Below are positions 28,367 to 39,395 of a DNA stretch of 64,000 nt, one piece after another. This stretch comes from Pelobacter propionicus DSM 2379. Lineage in GTDB: Bacteria > Desulfobacterota > Desulfuromonadia > Geobacterales > Pseudopelobacteraceae. Position 1 is the stretch's first letter. Each line of letters opens with the position of its first letter. Under the pieces are notes generated by a model. It made no database searches, was not told the DNA's origin, and was given only the letters and a program-made list of their open reading frames with translations. Location: positions 3,944,001-4,008,000 of the forward strand of contig NC_008609.1 of assembly GCF_000015045.1 (NCBI RefSeq), in the 5' to 3' direction. A program made the translations under genes and the position numbers.

Positions 28367-28936
28367 TCAGGCAAACAACGCCTTCTCCACCAGGTCGCAG
28401 ACGATATGGATGATGGTGATGTGCCCCTCCTGGATGGTAGGGGTGTCCAACGAAGGGACCACCAGGGCCAGGTCACACAACGACCTGATACTGCCGCCAT
28501 CCCGCCCCAAAAGCCCCATGGTTCGGCACCCCCGCTCCCTGGCCAGCTGTAAGGCGCTGCGCACGTTGGGGGAGTTACCACTGGTGGAGATGCCCAGCAC
28601 CACATCGCCTGCCTGGGCCAGCGCTTCAACCTGGCGGCGGAACACGGCGTCGAAGCCGTAGTCGTTGCCAAGGGCGGTGAGGATGGAGCTGTCGGTGGAG
28701 AGTGAGATGGCCGGCAGGGCCCTGCGCTCCATCTTGAAGCGCCCCACGATCTCCGCCGCCAGGTGCTGGGCATCGGCAGCCGAACCGCCGTTACCCATCA
28801 CCAAAAGCTTGTTGCCCTTTCTGAACGCCTCTACCAGCTGTGCCGCCATGTCGGCCATCAGCGGCGGCATGTCCCGCGCGATCAGTTCAAAGAGCGCCCG
28901 GCGGGACTTGAGCTGGGTCGTTATGTCATCAAGCAT
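28367..28936 (-). CDS. gmhA: Sedoheptulose-7-phosphate isomerase
   Basis: GmhA makes D-glycero-D-manno-heptose 7-phosphate from sedoheptulose 7-phosphate. The 189-residue protein is a SIS-domain protein with [27 protein letters not shown] [11 protein letters not shown], and [16 protein letters not shown]. Family length is 190-195. GGGAGGAG precedes the ATG at 28936; the extra 29 codons of the longer frame overlap the upstream gene and have no family counterpart. The start overlaps the glycosyltransferase stop by 8 bp, so the two are coupled. Confidence 0.95.
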   Translation of the reverse strand: MLDDITTQLKSRRALFELIARDMPPLMADMAAQLVEAFRKGNKLLVMGNGGSAADAQHLAAEIVGRFKMERRALPAISLSTDSSILTALGNDYGFDAVFRRQVEALAQAGDVVLGISTSGNSPNVRSALQLARERGCRTMGLLGRDGGSIRSLCDLALVVPSLDTPTIQEGHITIIHIVCDLVEKALFA

Positions 28937-29975
28937 GGGCACTCCTCCCGTAGTGGGCGTTGTCGGGGAAATCCAGATCGCGGGCCATGTCGCCGAAGGG
29001 GAGCAGCGCTGCACCCTCGCCAAAACCGGATCCGGCTGCGTCCGATACCCTGATCATCTCCGGATAATCGTCGCAGACGCGGCGCAGGGCGCGCTGTGGC
29101 ATCAGGCGCGACAGGACGCGCAGCCGGATGGAGGTATGCAGACTGTCCCACCCCAGGCAACGGAACTGGGCCGCCTGTCCGGCGTGCAGCACAAGGGTGA
29201 AGCGGTGCCCCCGGCGAGCACCGGCCAGTATGGTTTCAATGGCGTCGGCCAGGCTTTCGGCCGCCACGCCGCGGCCGAAGTAGACGCCGTAGTGCCTCCC
29301 CTCGCCCCAGCGCTCAATGCACCTGTTCCTGCTGGCCTGGACAAGCTCCCGGCGGCGTGCGTCGGAGCCGAGCACGGGGGCAACAGCGCAGACGACCGTG
29401 GAAGCGGAGGTGACACAGGTGCGATAGCCCCTGCTGGCGGCGCGGCTAACGTAGTCGTGCAGGCACCACTGGCCGCCATCCAGCTTTTCGTCGAAACCGC
29501 CCAGCAGCATGTACAGCTCCGTCCGCAAGGCCAGGGTGGAAAAGGAGACGTCGAAGGTTTCCATCCTGCTGCAGCCGCGCGCCAGCGGGGGAGGGAAGGG
29601 GGCGCCCGGGCCGCTGAAGAGCGGCGAGGCCAGGCCGGCATCGGCGGCCTCCACCAGCCCTTCCAGCCACCCCTCGGACACGGTGACATGGGGGCGTACG
29701 ATCACGGCGCAGTCGCCATCGGAACGGCTCAGGCCCATGTTGATGGCAGGCACCAGCCCCAGATTGCGGTCAGAGGAGATGAAGAGACAGTTCTCGCCCA
29801 GCGGCTCGGAGAATTCCTCCAGCACCAGTTGGGTCTGACGATCGCTGCCGTTGTCAACGATAATCAGGCGCACACCCGGGGAGTGGGTCAGGATGGCGCT
29901 CAGACAGGCGCGGGCTTGGAAGGGGCTGTTCCAGACAGGGACGATGATATCGATGGAGGGAGAGGGCATACACAC
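28929..29975 (-). CDS. Family 2 glycosyltransferase
   Basis: The roughly 346-residue protein begins with [18 protein letters not shown] and has [10 protein letters not shown], the nucleotide-binding start of GT2 enzymes. [15 protein letters not shown] segment sits where the DxD motif would be, and [17 protein letters not shown] matches the ED(x)Y region common in GT2. No membrane segment is visible. The start is GTG at 29975 or ATG at 29969; no strong ribosome site is seen. It sits between mreB and gmhA-hldE, so a role in LPS core or O-antigen assembly is likely but unproven. Confidence 0.8.
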   Translation of the reverse strand: MCMPSPSIDIIVPVWNSPFQARACLSAILTHSPGVRLIIVDNGSDRQTQLVLEEFSEPLGENCLFISSDRNLGLVPAINMGLSRSDGDCAVIVRPHVTVSEGWLEGLVEAADAGLASPLFSGPGAPFPPPLARGCSRMETFDVSFSTLALRTELYMLLGGFDEKLDGGQWCLHDYVSRAASRGYRTCVTSASTVVCAVAPVLGSDARRRELVQASRNRCIERWGEGRHYGVYFGRGVAAESLADAIETILAGARRGHRFTLVLHAGQAAQFRCLGWDSLHTSIRLRVLSRLMPQRALRRVCDDYPEMIRVSDAAGSGFGEGAALLPFGDMARDLDFPDNAHYGRSAHA

Positions 29976-29984
29976 AGGGGGTGC

Positions 29985-30011
29985 GGCCGGAGCGGGGATG
30001 CCGCTCCGGCC
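29985..30011 (-). other. Perfect hairpin between mreB and the glycosyltransferase
   Basis: GGCCGGAGCGG (29985-29995) pairs with CCGCTCCGGCC (30001-30011). No T-run follows on the minus strand, so it is not a standard terminator. It might stabilise or attenuate the mreB transcript. Confidence 0.4.
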
Positions 30012-30033
30012 GTCGTTCAGCCGAAAGAGAGGA

Positions 30034-31122
<1,089 letters not shown>

Positions 31123-31184
31123 TCAAAAAAAATAACAGAGGAAACGGGCAAATGCAAGGAGTAATACTCTCCAGAACCCCCTGC

Positions 31185-32429
31185 TCAGACCTCGATCCTG
31201 AACTCCGCGCCGTCATCCATGTTGCGGGCCGTAAGCCTCCCCTCGAAGCTCTTCTCGATGATGGCCTTGGACATGTACAGACCGATGCCGGTACCCTTGC
31301 CCTGCTCCTTGGTCGTGAAATAGGGATCGAATATCCTGGGCAGCACATCTTCGCGGATGCCGCCTCCGTTATCGCGGATGGTGACCACCGCACGCCGGTT
31401 CTCCCGGAATATAGTGATACAGATCAACGGCCGGGGCACCCTGCGCTCCAGCAGCACATCCTTGGCATTGTTGAGGATGTTGAGCAGCGCCTGCATGTAT
31501 TCGCTGGGGTATCCCTCCGTCCTGACGTCCGGCTCCTCCCGACACTGGACGTTGATGCCGCTGTTCTTCAGGCCGGGAAGCAGGAAATCCAGCGAACGGG
31601 CCACCATCTCGTTTACCACGAAACTCCTGCGCAGCTTGTCCTGATGGAAGAAGTTGCGGAAATCGTCGATGGTCCGGGACATGAAGGCGATGACGTCCAT
31701 GGCGGTGCCGACTTCCGCTGCCATCTGCTGGGCATCCATCTCACCCGCTTCATACTGCAATTGCAGGTTCTGGATGATCAGGCCGATGTTGTTCAGCGGC
31801 TGGCGCCACTGGTGGGCTATGTTGTTGATCATCTCCCCCATGGCCGCCTGCCTGCTCTGCTGGATCAGCAAGCGGTCCTTCTGGCGCAGTTCGTCCACCG
31901 CCTGGGAGACGCGCTGCTCCAGGGAGCGGTTCAGCTCCTCCAGCTGCTGCTGTTTCAGCGCCAGCGACTGCTCGGCCCGCTTGCGCTCGGTGATATCCAC
32001 CGCCACACTCCCCAGCAGGGTTTCCCCTCCCGGCATGGGCAGGGGAAACTTGTAGATCTCGAAGATACGGTCGTCTCCGTAGCTGTCACGGATCGTGCAC
32101 TGCACCAGCAGCAGTCCCTGGGCGAGCGCCTGGTGATCGTTTTCGGCCATGACCGCGGCCACATCGGGAGCAAAAAGCTGCTCGGCGCTCTTGCCGGTCA
32201 CGTCCTCGCAGTCCATGAGCAGCTTCATGTACTCGTTGACGAACAGATAGCGGCCGGAAGGATCCTTGATGGAAACCGCCAGGGGCAGATGTTCCAGGAA
32301 ACGGGAGAAGCGGAGCACAAGGTCCGCGGTTGACATTCCCCTTCCACCCGGTGTGCCACCAGGGCTCGCCGCAGTTCGATATTCTTCCCTGCTGATGTTT
32401 TGTCTGTGCATGGCCATCCCCCGCCGCAA
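31185..32429 (-). CDS. PAS-domain sensor histidine kinase
   Basis: The protein has up to 414 residues; an internal ATG at about residue 32 (MSTADLVLRFSRFLEH) could be the true start. One PAS domain (about 40-155, ending VAVDITERKRAEQ) is followed by a coiled coil, a HisKA domain with NIAHQWRQPLNNIGL and an HATPase_c domain (DNGGGIRED, GTGIGLYMSKAI). There is no transmembrane part. The kinase half is very similar to that of the large kinase at 4385-8410, including an almost shared ending. It is divergent from ileS; no response regulator lies beside it. Confidence 0.92.
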   Translation of the reverse strand: MRRGMAMHRQNISREEYRTAASPGGTPGGRGMSTADLVLRFSRFLEHLPLAVSIKDPSGRYLFVNEYMKLLMDCEDVTGKSAEQLFAPDVAAVMAENDHQALAQGLLLVQCTIRDSYGDDRIFEIYKFPLPMPGGETLLGSVAVDITERKRAEQSLALKQQQLEELNRSLEQRVSQAVDELRQKDRLLIQQSRQAAMGEMINNIAHQWRQPLNNIGLIIQNLQLQYEAGEMDAQQMAAEVGTAMDVIAFMSRTIDDFRNFFHQDKLRRSFVVNEMVARSLDFLLPGLKNSGINVQCREEPDVRTEGYPSEYMQALLNILNNAKDVLLERRVPRPLICITIFRENRRAVVTIRDNGGGIREDVLPRIFDPYFTTKEQGKGTGIGLYMSKAIIEKSFEGRLTARNMDDGAEFRIEV

Positions 32430-32543
32430 CGTCCGAACGCTCTACACATAAAGCGTTTATAATAGTACCAATAGGCGCTGAAAACACAATGAATCCGGCG
32501 TATTTTCCCTGGTGTCCCGCCGCCCGCTCCTGCGTCCCTTTCC

Positions 32544-32572
32544 TTGACATTTAAGCGGTATCTCTGTAATTT
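32544..32572 (+). promoter_or_regulatory. Sigma70-type promoter of ileS
   Basis: TTGACA (32544-32549), a 17-bp spacer and TAATTT (32567-32572) lie 41 bp before the ileS start. The -35 box is perfect and the -10 has TA and a final T in place. Confidence 0.65.
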
Positions 32573-32613
32573 AGGCTGATTTTACACAGAATTACCAGTG
32601 AGGAGATCGTTTC

Positions 32614-35388
32614 ATGGAATACAAGGATACTCTCAACCTGCCCCAGACCGGATTTCCCATGAAGGCCAACCTGCCCCAGCGCGAACCGGAAACGCTCGCC
32701 GCGTGGGAGGAAAACGACCTGTATAGCGCCATGGAAGCCGCAGGGAAGGATAGGCCGCTCTTCGTCCTGCACGACGGTCCCCCCTATGCAAACGGCCATA
32801 TCCACATCGGCCACGCCCTCAACAAGGTGCTCAAGGACATCGTGCTCAAGGTCAAGCGCATGGAGGGGTTCCATGCCCCCTATGTGCCGGGATGGGACTG
32901 CCACGGCCTACCCATAGAACTGCAGGTGGAAAAGAACCTCGGCTCCAAGAAGCACCAGATCTCCAAGCTTGAAATGCGCAGACTCTGCCGCGAATACGCC
33001 GCAAAATTCGTGGCCATCCAGCGCGACGAGTTCAAGCGGCTGGGGATCCAGGGAGACTGGGAGAATCCCTACCTGACCATGAAATACGAATATGAGGGAC
33101 GCACCGCCGCCGAGCTGGCAAAATTCGCCCATAACGGCGGCCTGTACCGCGGCCGCAAGCCGGTGCACTGGTGCTCCTCCTGCGTGACCGCCCTGGCCGA
33201 GGCCGAAGTGGAGTACGCCGACCACAGCTCACCTTCCATTCATGTGCGCTTCCCGCTCGTGGACGACGTCTCCGCGACAATCCCCGCCCTGGCAGGCAGG
33301 CAGGCCTACGTGGTGATCTGGACCACCACCCCCTGGACCATCCCGGCCAACCTGGCCATTGCCATGCACCCCGAGTACGACTACGTCGCCCTGGAAACCG
33401 AGCAAGGGGTACTGATCGTGGCCGAGGGACTGAAAGAGAGCTTCCTGGCCGAAACCGGCCTCAGCGGCCAGGTCATCGCCACCTTCTCCGCAACCGCCCT
33501 GGAACGCAAACGCTGCAAACACCCCTTTTACGACCGCGACTCCATCATCCTGCTGGGCGAGCATGTTACCCTGGAGGCCGGCACCGGCTGCGTCCACACC
33601 GCCCCCGGCCATGGCCAGGAGGACTATGAGCTGGGACTGAAAGAGGGGCTGGAGATCTACAACCCGGTGGACAACCACGGCAAATACCTCTCCACCGTGG
33701 AGTTCTTCGGCGGCCAACAGGTCTTTAGCGCAAACCAGAGCGTGATCGACAAGCTGACCGAGGTGGGAGCGCTGCTGAAGACATCCACCATAAGCCACTC
33801 CTACCCCCACTGCTGGCGCTGCAAGAAGCCGATCATCTTCCGCGCCACCGAGCAGTGGTTCATCAGCATGAAGAGCAACGACCTGCGCGCCAAGGCTCTG
33901 GAGGCCATCGGCCAGGTGCAGTGGATTCCCAAATGGGGCCGCGAGCGGATCCACGGCATGATCGAGAACCGTCCCGACTGGTGCGTATCGCGCCAACGCT
34001 CCTGGGGGGTTCCCATCACCGCCTTCTCCTGCACGGCTTGCGGCGAATACCTGGCCGACGGCGCCATCATGGACCATGTGGCCGGGATTTTCGCAACCGA
34101 GAGTTCCGACGTCTGGTTCGACTGGGACGCGGACCGGCTCCTGCCGCAGGGAACCGTCTGCCCCAAGTGCGGGGCGACCGCATTCGAGAAGGAGAACGAC
34201 ATCCTGGACGTCTGGTTCGATTCCGGCGTCTCCCACGCGGCCGTGCTGGAGGACAGCCCCGCACTGCGCTCGCCGGCCGACCTGTACCTGGAAGGGAGCG
34301 ACCAGCATCGCGGCTGGTTCCACTCCTCGCTCCTGGAGAGCGTGGGCACCCGCGGCAGCGCCCCCTACAAAAGCGTGCTGACCCACGGCTTCGTGCTGGA
34401 CGGCCAGGGGCGCAAGATGAGCAAATCCATGGGCAACGTGGTGGCTCCCGAGGATGTGATCAAGAAGTTCGGCGCCGATATCCTGCGCCTGTGGGTCGCG
34501 GCCCAGGACTACCGCGACGACAACCGCATCTCCCAGGAGATCCTGACCCGCGTGGCCGAGGCCTACCGCCGCATCCGCAATACCTGCCGCTACATCCTGG
34601 GCAACATCAGCGACTTCAACCCCGAGACCCAGACGGTTCCGTTCGCCGACATGCCCGAGATCGACCGCTGGGCACTGCACCAGCTGGAACTTTTGAAGGA
34701 GCGGGTGCTGAACGCCTACCGCGACTATGAATTCCACGTCATCTACCAGGATGTCACCTCCTTCTGCTCGGTGGAGATGAGCGCCTTCTACCTGGACATC
34801 CTCAAGGACCGCATGTACACCAGCAGGGCAGGCTCCCTGGAGCGCCTCTCCGCCCAGACGGTCATGTACCGCATCCTGGACACCCTGGTGCGACTGCTGG
34901 CGCCGGTGCTCTCCTTCACCAGCGAAGAGGTCTGGCGCTACATGCCGGCCAGGGCGGAGGAGAGCGTGCACCTGGCCTCCTTCCCCACGCTGAACCCGGA
35001 GTGGCGGGACGACCTGCTGGCCGCCCGCTGGGAACGGATCATCAGGGTGCGCGCCGACGTATCCAAGGCGCTGGAACTGGCCAGGGCGGCAAAGACCATC
35101 GGCCACTCCCTGGACGCCGCCGTCACCATCGCCGCTCCCGAGGAGCTGCTCGGGTTCCTGCGTGGCTACCAGTGGCAGCTGCAGAGCATCTTCATCGTCT
35201 CCAAGGTGGAGCTGACGGACAGCCTGGAGGGAGACTGCTGGGATTCCGAGTCAACCGCCGGTCTCAAGGTGCGGGTTGGCGCGGCGCCGGGTGAGAAGTG
35301 CGAGCGTTGCTGGTGCTACAGCGAGGAGCTGGGCACGGACGCCGGTCACCCGACCATCTGCCCCAAATGCACCGCCGCGGTCATTTGA
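32614..35388 (+). CDS. ileS: Isoleucyl-tRNA synthetase
   Basis: The 924-residue class Ia synthetase charges tRNA-Ile. HIGH occurs within PYANGHIHIGHALNK near residue 60, and KMSKS within QGRKMSKSMGNVV near residue 604. CP1 editing-domain features (WTTTPWTIPAN) are present. The C-terminal zinc site CERCWC...CPKC closes the protein, typical of the bacterial type. AGTGAGGAGATC lies before the ATG. lspA follows within 2 bp. Confidence 0.98.
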   Translation: MEYKDTLNLPQTGFPMKANLPQREPETLAAWEENDLYSAMEAAGKDRPLFVLHDGPPYANGHIHIGHALNKVLKDIVLKVKRMEGFHAPYVPGWDCHGLPIELQVEKNLGSKKHQISKLEMRRLCREYAAKFVAIQRDEFKRLGIQGDWENPYLTMKYEYEGRTAAELAKFAHNGGLYRGRKPVHWCSSCVTALAEAEVEYADHSSPSIHVRFPLVDDVSATIPALAGRQAYVVIWTTTPWTIPANLAIAMHPEYDYVALETEQGVLIVAEGLKESFLAETGLSGQVIATFSATALERKRCKHPFYDRDSIILLGEHVTLEAGTGCVHTAPGHGQEDYELGLKEGLEIYNPVDNHGKYLSTVEFFGGQQVFSANQSVIDKLTEVGALLKTSTISHSYPHCWRCKKPIIFRATEQWFISMKSNDLRAKALEAIGQVQWIPKWGRERIHGMIENRPDWCVSRQRSWGVPITAFSCTACGEYLADGAIMDHVAGIFATESSDVWFDWDADRLLPQGTVCPKCGATAFEKENDILDVWFDSGVSHAAVLEDSPALRSPADLYLEGSDQHRGWFHSSLLESVGTRGSAPYKSVLTHGFVLDGQGRKMSKSMGNVVAPEDVIKKFGADILRLWVAAQDYRDDNRISQEILTRVAEAYRRIRNTCRYILGNISDFNPETQTVPFADMPEIDRWALHQLELLKERVLNAYRDYEFHVIYQDVTSFCSVEMSAFYLDILKDRMYTSRAGSLERLSAQTVMYRILDTLVRLLAPVLSFTSEEVWRYMPARAEESVHLASFPTLNPEWRDDLLAARWERIIRVRADVSKALELARAAKTIGHSLDAAVTIAAPEELLGFLRGYQWQLQSIFIVSKVELTDSLEGDCWDSESTAGLKVRVGAAPGEKCERCWCYSEELGTDAGHPTICPKCTAAVI

Positions 35389-35390
35389 CC

Positions 35391-35876
35391 ATGGGACGCT
35401 GGGCACTCTTCTCCGCGATCTCCGTCGTCGGCCTGCTCCTGGACCAGGCCAGCAAGCTGTACATCCACCGGAGCATGGAACTCTTTCAGAGCATTCCGGT
35501 GATCGACGGTTTCTTCAACATCTTCTACATCAGAAACAGGGGCGCCGCCTTCAGCTTCCTCTCCCAGGCATCCTGGCGGCTCCCCTTCTTCATCGCCGTT
35601 TCCCTGATCGCCTCTGCCGTCATCCTAGTGGCCTTCGGCAGGCTGCGTAACGACCAGAAGCTGGCCCAAGCCTCCCTGGCCATGATCTTCTCCGGCGCTG
35701 TGGGCAACCTGATCGACCGGGTGCGTATGGGAGAGGTGATCGACTTCCTGGACGTCTACTGGGGGAACCACCACTGGCCGGCCTTCAACGTGGCCGACTC
35801 GTTCATCTGCGTAGGGGTGGCGCTCCTGGCCCTTGACATGCTGCGGGAGGAGCGCCGCGCCAAACGGGCCGTCTGA
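35391..35876 (+). CDS. lspA: Lipoprotein signal peptidase
   Basis: LspA is the membrane aspartyl protease that cleaves the signals of diacylglyceryl-modified prolipoproteins. The 161-residue protein has four membrane segments and the catalytic aspartates in GNLIDRVRMGEVIDF and FNVADSFICVG. It starts 2 bp after the ileS stop, the common ileS-lspA arrangement, and probably shares its transcript. Several lipoproteins in this window are likely substrates. A terminator follows at 35903. Confidence 0.97.
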   Translation: MGRWALFSAISVVGLLLDQASKLYIHRSMELFQSIPVIDGFFNIFYIRNRGAAFSFLSQASWRLPFFIAVSLIASAVILVAFGRLRNDQKLAQASLAMIFSGAVGNLIDRVRMGEVIDFLDVYWGNHHWPAFNVADSFICVGVALLALDMLREERRAKRAV

Positions 35877-35902
35877 AGACTCGCCGTACATCCCGCCTCA
35901 CC

Positions 35903-35951
35903 GGGGACAGGTCAGCCACTGTATGGCGGCCTGTCCCCTTTTCATTTTTTC
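35903..35951 (+). terminator. Terminator after lspA
   Basis: GGGGACAGG (35903-35911) pairs with CCTGTCCCC (35930-35938), followed by TTTTCATTTTTT. Confidence 0.88.
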
Positions 35952-36079
35952 CACAAACCACCGCCCCCTGGATGAACGGAACGACATGAGCGCATTCCAT
36001 TTTTCCTTTGCCACCCCCCGGCGCTTGCGGGTATGATTACCCGTCTTTTCACTCATACAATCTATGGATATCGGGACCA

Positions 36080-38524
36080 ATGGAAGAAGCCAAGAAAGAA
36101 AAACTCGTCAAGGAACTGCAGGGCATGGCGTTGGCAACCGCCGGCATCTTTCTGCTGCTGACCTTCGTATCCTTCAACGCCAACGACGTCTCCTGGAACA
36201 GCTATTCCAACCAGGAGAGCATTCAAAACCTGGGGGGACGCCTGGGAGCCCAGGTGGCGGACCTGTTCTTCAGCAGCGTCGGCCTGGCCTCCTTCCTGGT
36301 TCCCCTGGCCATACTCTCCATGGCCTATAACCTGCTGCGCTTCAAGGAGATCCGCCTTCGCTCCTACAAGCTGCTGGCTTTTGGCGGGCTGGTTCTGTCC
36401 CTCTCGGCCCTGTTCGCCTTTTCCCAGGAGACGCTTACCTTCTTCGGCCAGCAGCTGCCCACCGGCGGGGCCGTGGGAGTCATGACCATCCGGCTGTTGA
36501 AGGAGACGGTGGGCGCCACCGGCGCACTGCTTCTGCTGCTGCCACTCTTGGCGGCTTCGATCATGATCCTCTCCCACTTCTCCTTCGTGCTGTTTGCCGG
36601 CTGGTGGCTGGAGACCCTGAAGAAGAAATGGGCTGTCTGGCTCGAACGGCGCGCCCAGGAGCGGCAGCTGCACCTGAAGGAAAAGGCCCGGGAGGAGGGT
36701 AAACCCGCCCCCCCGGCTCCATCCTCCAGACCGGTGATCAAGCCCGCCGCAATCGCACCGCTGGTCACTGTCTTTAACAAGATACGGGAGAAGACAAAAC
36801 AGGCGGAATCATCAAAGCCGGTGAGCAAACCTGTCCCACCACCAGCCGTACCCGTAACCAACATTTTCAAGAAGGGGAGGGAGAAGAAGAAAGGGGCGGA
36901 AAAGAGCGCGGCGCTGCAGGAGAGCTTCGAGTTCATCAAGACTGAAGGCGATTTCCGTACGCCCCCCTTCTCGCTGCTGGACAACCCGCCGCCGGCCGAG
37001 AAGAAGCAGGACAACGAGGCGCTGGCCATGAACGCCCGGCTATTGGAGAAAAAACTCAAGGATTACGGTATCGACGGCGAGGTGGTGGAGATCTGTCCCG
37101 GTCCGGTGATCACCATGTACGAGTTTTCGCCGGCCCCCGGCATCAAGATCAGCCGCATCTCCGGCCTGGCCGACGACCTGACCATGGCGCTCCAGGCCAT
37201 GTCCATCCGCATCGTGGCCCCCATCCCGGGCAAGGGGGTAGTGGGGGTCGAGGTGCCTAACCGCGACCGGGACATGGTCTTTTTGAGCGAGATCTTCAAC
37301 TGCGAGGGGTTTCACCACAACAAGATGAAGCTCCCCCTGGCCCTGGGTAAGGACATCGCCGGCATCCCGGTGGTCACCGACCTGGCCAAGGCGCCGCACC
37401 TGCTGGTGGCCGGCTCCACCGGCTCGGGCAAGTCGGTTTCCATCAACACCATGATCCTGTCGCTCCTCTACATGTTCGAGCCCAGGGATGTGCGCATGAT
37501 CATGGTCGACCCCAAGATGCTGGAGTTCTCCATGTACGAGGGGATCCCGCACCTGCTGCTGCCGGTGGTGACCGAACCGAAGAAGGCGTCCCTGGCCCTG
37601 AAATGGGCAGTCAACGAGATGGAGCGCCGCTACCGCTTGCTCTCCGACAAGGGAGTGCGCAACATCGACTCCTACAACAAGAAGCTGGCCGGTGAAGCCC
37701 TGGAGCAGGAAGAGCTGAACAACATCCCCGAGGCGGAGATCATCGAGGAGCTGGAGGAGATCGTCGAGGAAGGGGAGGGGGGGATCGCGGAGATGGCGGA
37801 GCCTGCTCTCTCCCTGCCCCGTGAGGAGCCGCTGGAACACGCTCACATGCCCTATATCGTGGTGATCGTTGACGAGCTGGCCGACCTGATGATGGTGGCC
37901 GGTCGCGACGTGGAGGAGCACATCGCCCGCCTGGCCCAGAAGGCCCGCGCCTCGGGCATCCATCTGATCCTGGCCACCCAGCGCCCCTCGGTGGACGTGA
38001 TCACCGGCCTGATCAAGGCCAACCTGCCGTCACGCATCTCCTTCCAGGTGACCTCCAAGGTGGACTCCCGCACCATCCTGGACACCAACGGCGCCGAGAC
38101 CCTGCTGGGCGCAGGGGACATGCTCTTCATGCCGCCGGGGACCTCGCGGCTGCAGCGCATCCACGGCGCCTTCGTGTCCGACGCCGAGGTGCAGCGGGTG
38201 GTGGACTTCCTGCGCAAGCAGGGCAAGCCTCAATACGACAAGTCGCTTCTTGAAATGAAGGATACGGACGAGAAAGGGAACGAGGGGAGTGACGAGGAAC
38301 TGGACGAGCGCTGGGAGGATGCCCTGCGCCTGGTGGCCGAGACCAAGCAGGCCAGCATCTCCATGGTCCAGCGCCGCCTGCGCATCGGCTACAACCGGGC
38401 GGCGCGCATCATCGAGATGATGGAGAGCGAGGGCATGGTGGCTCCCAGCGACGGCACCAGCAAGCCGCGGGAGATCTACCTGGACATCATCAACGCCTAT
38501 CTCAATTCCCCGTTAACGCGATAG
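36080..38524 (+). CDS. ftsK: FtsK/SpoIIIE DNA translocase
   Basis: FtsK pumps chromosomal DNA at the division septum and helps resolve dimers. The 814-residue protein has about four or five N-terminal membrane segments, a Pro/Lys-rich linker (about 195-300), then the motor: GSTGSGKSVSINTM (Walker A) and VVIVDELADLMMVAG (Walker B). The C-terminal winged-helix gamma domain (MVQRRLRIGYNRAARIIEMME) binds polar KOPS/SRS-like sequence. The start at 36080 is favoured; 24 upstream codons are open but not FtsK-like. It is monocistronic on the plus strand. Confidence 0.95.
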   Translation: MEEAKKEKLVKELQGMALATAGIFLLLTFVSFNANDVSWNSYSNQESIQNLGGRLGAQVADLFFSSVGLASFLVPLAILSMAYNLLRFKEIRLRSYKLLAFGGLVLSLSALFAFSQETLTFFGQQLPTGGAVGVMTIRLLKETVGATGALLLLLPLLAASIMILSHFSFVLFAGWWLETLKKKWAVWLERRAQERQLHLKEKAREEGKPAPPAPSSRPVIKPAAIAPLVTVFNKIREKTKQAESSKPVSKPVPPPAVPVTNIFKKGREKKKGAEKSAALQESFEFIKTEGDFRTPPFSLLDNPPPAEKKQDNEALAMNARLLEKKLKDYGIDGEVVEICPGPVITMYEFSPAPGIKISRISGLADDLTMALQAMSIRIVAPIPGKGVVGVEVPNRDRDMVFLSEIFNCEGFHHNKMKLPLALGKDIAGIPVVTDLAKAPHLLVAGSTGSGKSVSINTMILSLLYMFEPRDVRMIMVDPKMLEFSMYEGIPHLLLPVVTEPKKASLALKWAVNEMERRYRLLSDKGVRNIDSYNKKLAGEALEQEELNNIPEAEIIEELEEIVEEGEGGIAEMAEPALSLPREEPLEHAHMPYIVVIVDELADLMMVAGRDVEEHIARLAQKARASGIHLILATQRPSVDVITGLIKANLPSRISFQVTSKVDSRTILDTNGAETLLGAGDMLFMPPGTSRLQRIHGAFVSDAEVQRVVDFLRKQGKPQYDKSLLEMKDTDEKGNEGSDEELDERWEDALRLVAETKQASISMVQRRLRIGYNRAARIIEMMESEGMVAPSDGTSKPREIYLDIINAYLNSPLTR

Positions 38525-38553
38525 GTTCCCTGTGTCCGTGGGGAAGAAACATG

Positions 38554-38583
38554 TTGCCAGATTGGCACCACAAAGGCTATGGT
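38554..38583 (+). promoter_or_regulatory. Promoter and palindromic operator of the TacA/TacT pair
   Basis: TTGCCA (38554-38559) and TATGGT (38578-38583), 18 bp apart, form a plausible sigma70 promoter. The palindrome TGCCA-GAT-TGGCA (38555-38567) overlaps its -35 box. Antitoxins of this RHH type normally repress their own operon by binding such a site. Confidence 0.5.
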
Positions 38584-38609
38584 GATCCGGCAAGCAGCGG
38601 AGGGATACC

Positions 38610-38915
38610 ATGCAATCGGCAAAAACACAAAAATCTCCACATAAACCCGTGTCAGACGACCGGATCACCGCACGAATTCCACGCGCAAACCGGGTCATTA
38701 TCGAGCGGGCCGCTGCCGTGTACGGTGCAACAGTCAATCAATTTATCGTACAGACCGCCCTCGATCGTGCCAGCGAAATTCTGGAGCGCGAGGAAATATT
38801 GCGGCTGTCTGAAAAGGACGCCCGAACGTTTCTTGCGGCATTGGAGAGCCCACCCGAACCGTCACGGGAGTTGGTCGACGCACTGAAGGCACACAACCGG
38901 CTCGTGAAATGCTGA
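38610..38915 (+). CDS. TacA-type (DUF1778) antitoxin
   Basis: The 101-residue protein is a DUF1778 ribbon-helix-helix antitoxin. SDDRITARIPRANRVIIERAA forms the beta strand and first helix, and GATVNQFIVQTALDRASEIL the second helix. The C-terminus (RTFLAALESPPEPSRELVDALKAH) resembles the toxin-neutralising tail of TacA. Its stop overlaps the toxin start by 7 bp (ATGCTGA), typical of such operons. With the partner gene broken it may now be an orphan antitoxin. Confidence 0.88.
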   Translation: MQSAKTQKSPHKPVSDDRITARIPRANRVIIERAAAVYGATVNQFIVQTALDRASEILEREEILRLSEKDARTFLAALESPPEPSRELVDALKAHNRLVKC

Positions 38916-39233
38916 TCTTTCGTCCCCTTGATGCGTCACACGATCGCAAGGCATTCGATTGCGGCGTAGAAGCGCTCAATACGTTCCTGAAAAAAACGGC
39001 CCGCCAACATCGGGAGAAGGGGCTTTCAAACACCTTTGTCCTTGCGGATGAACACTCCCCGCACACAATCCTGGGCTTCTTCACGCTTTCATTCGTGGAG
39101 GTCGACGCCGCATCTCTTCCCGGTGGATTTTCACGCAGACTGCCGAAGTCATCGCGCCTGCCGGCCGCGAAACTGGCACGACTTGCCGTTGACACCTCCT
39201 GTCAAGGCAGGAGATATGGAGCGCTGCTCCTAG
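38909..39233 (+). pseudogene. TacT-type GNAT toxin, 5' part (split by IS)
   Basis: The first 108 codons of a GNAT acetyltransferase toxin (MLIFRPLDASHDRKAFDCG, ARQHREKGLSNTFVLAD, ILGFFTLSF). TacT toxins acetylate aminoacyl-tRNA. The reading frame continues 5 codons into the IS and stops. The GNAT acetyl-CoA site (ARLAVDTSCQGRRYGALLL, the RxxGxG/A type loop) lies just before the break. The remainder is at 40911-41111. Joining 38909-39233 to 40915-41111 restores one frame of 173 residues, the normal TacT length. Confidence 0.93.
39230..39233. repeat. Target-site duplication, left copy
   Basis: CTAG directly precedes the left inverted repeat and recurs at 40911-40914 just beyond the right one. 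The target tetramer is itself a palindrome. Confidence 0.85.
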
Positions 39234-39248
39234 GAGTCTGTCGGGCTT
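39234..39248 (+). repeat. Left terminal inverted repeat
   Basis: GAGTCTGTCGGGCTT matches the reverse complement of the right end in all 15 positions; the following base differs. Confidence 0.93.
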
Positions 39249-39395
39249 AACGCATTCAGCCGTCATCTCCAGGGCGTTTTCAATTGGTTAACCTGCTGTA
39301 TTTATTGAATAAGTCGTCAGCTTTAGCTTGCGTTTTCTTGGTGTATCCCGTATATTTGTCCGGTAATATCAACTGGTTAGGTATCGGGGTTGACT

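Noticed and set aside
33229..35106. 625-codon open frame antisense to ileS
   Set aside because: ileS is unmistakable on the plus strand; this frame is a codon-bias shadow.
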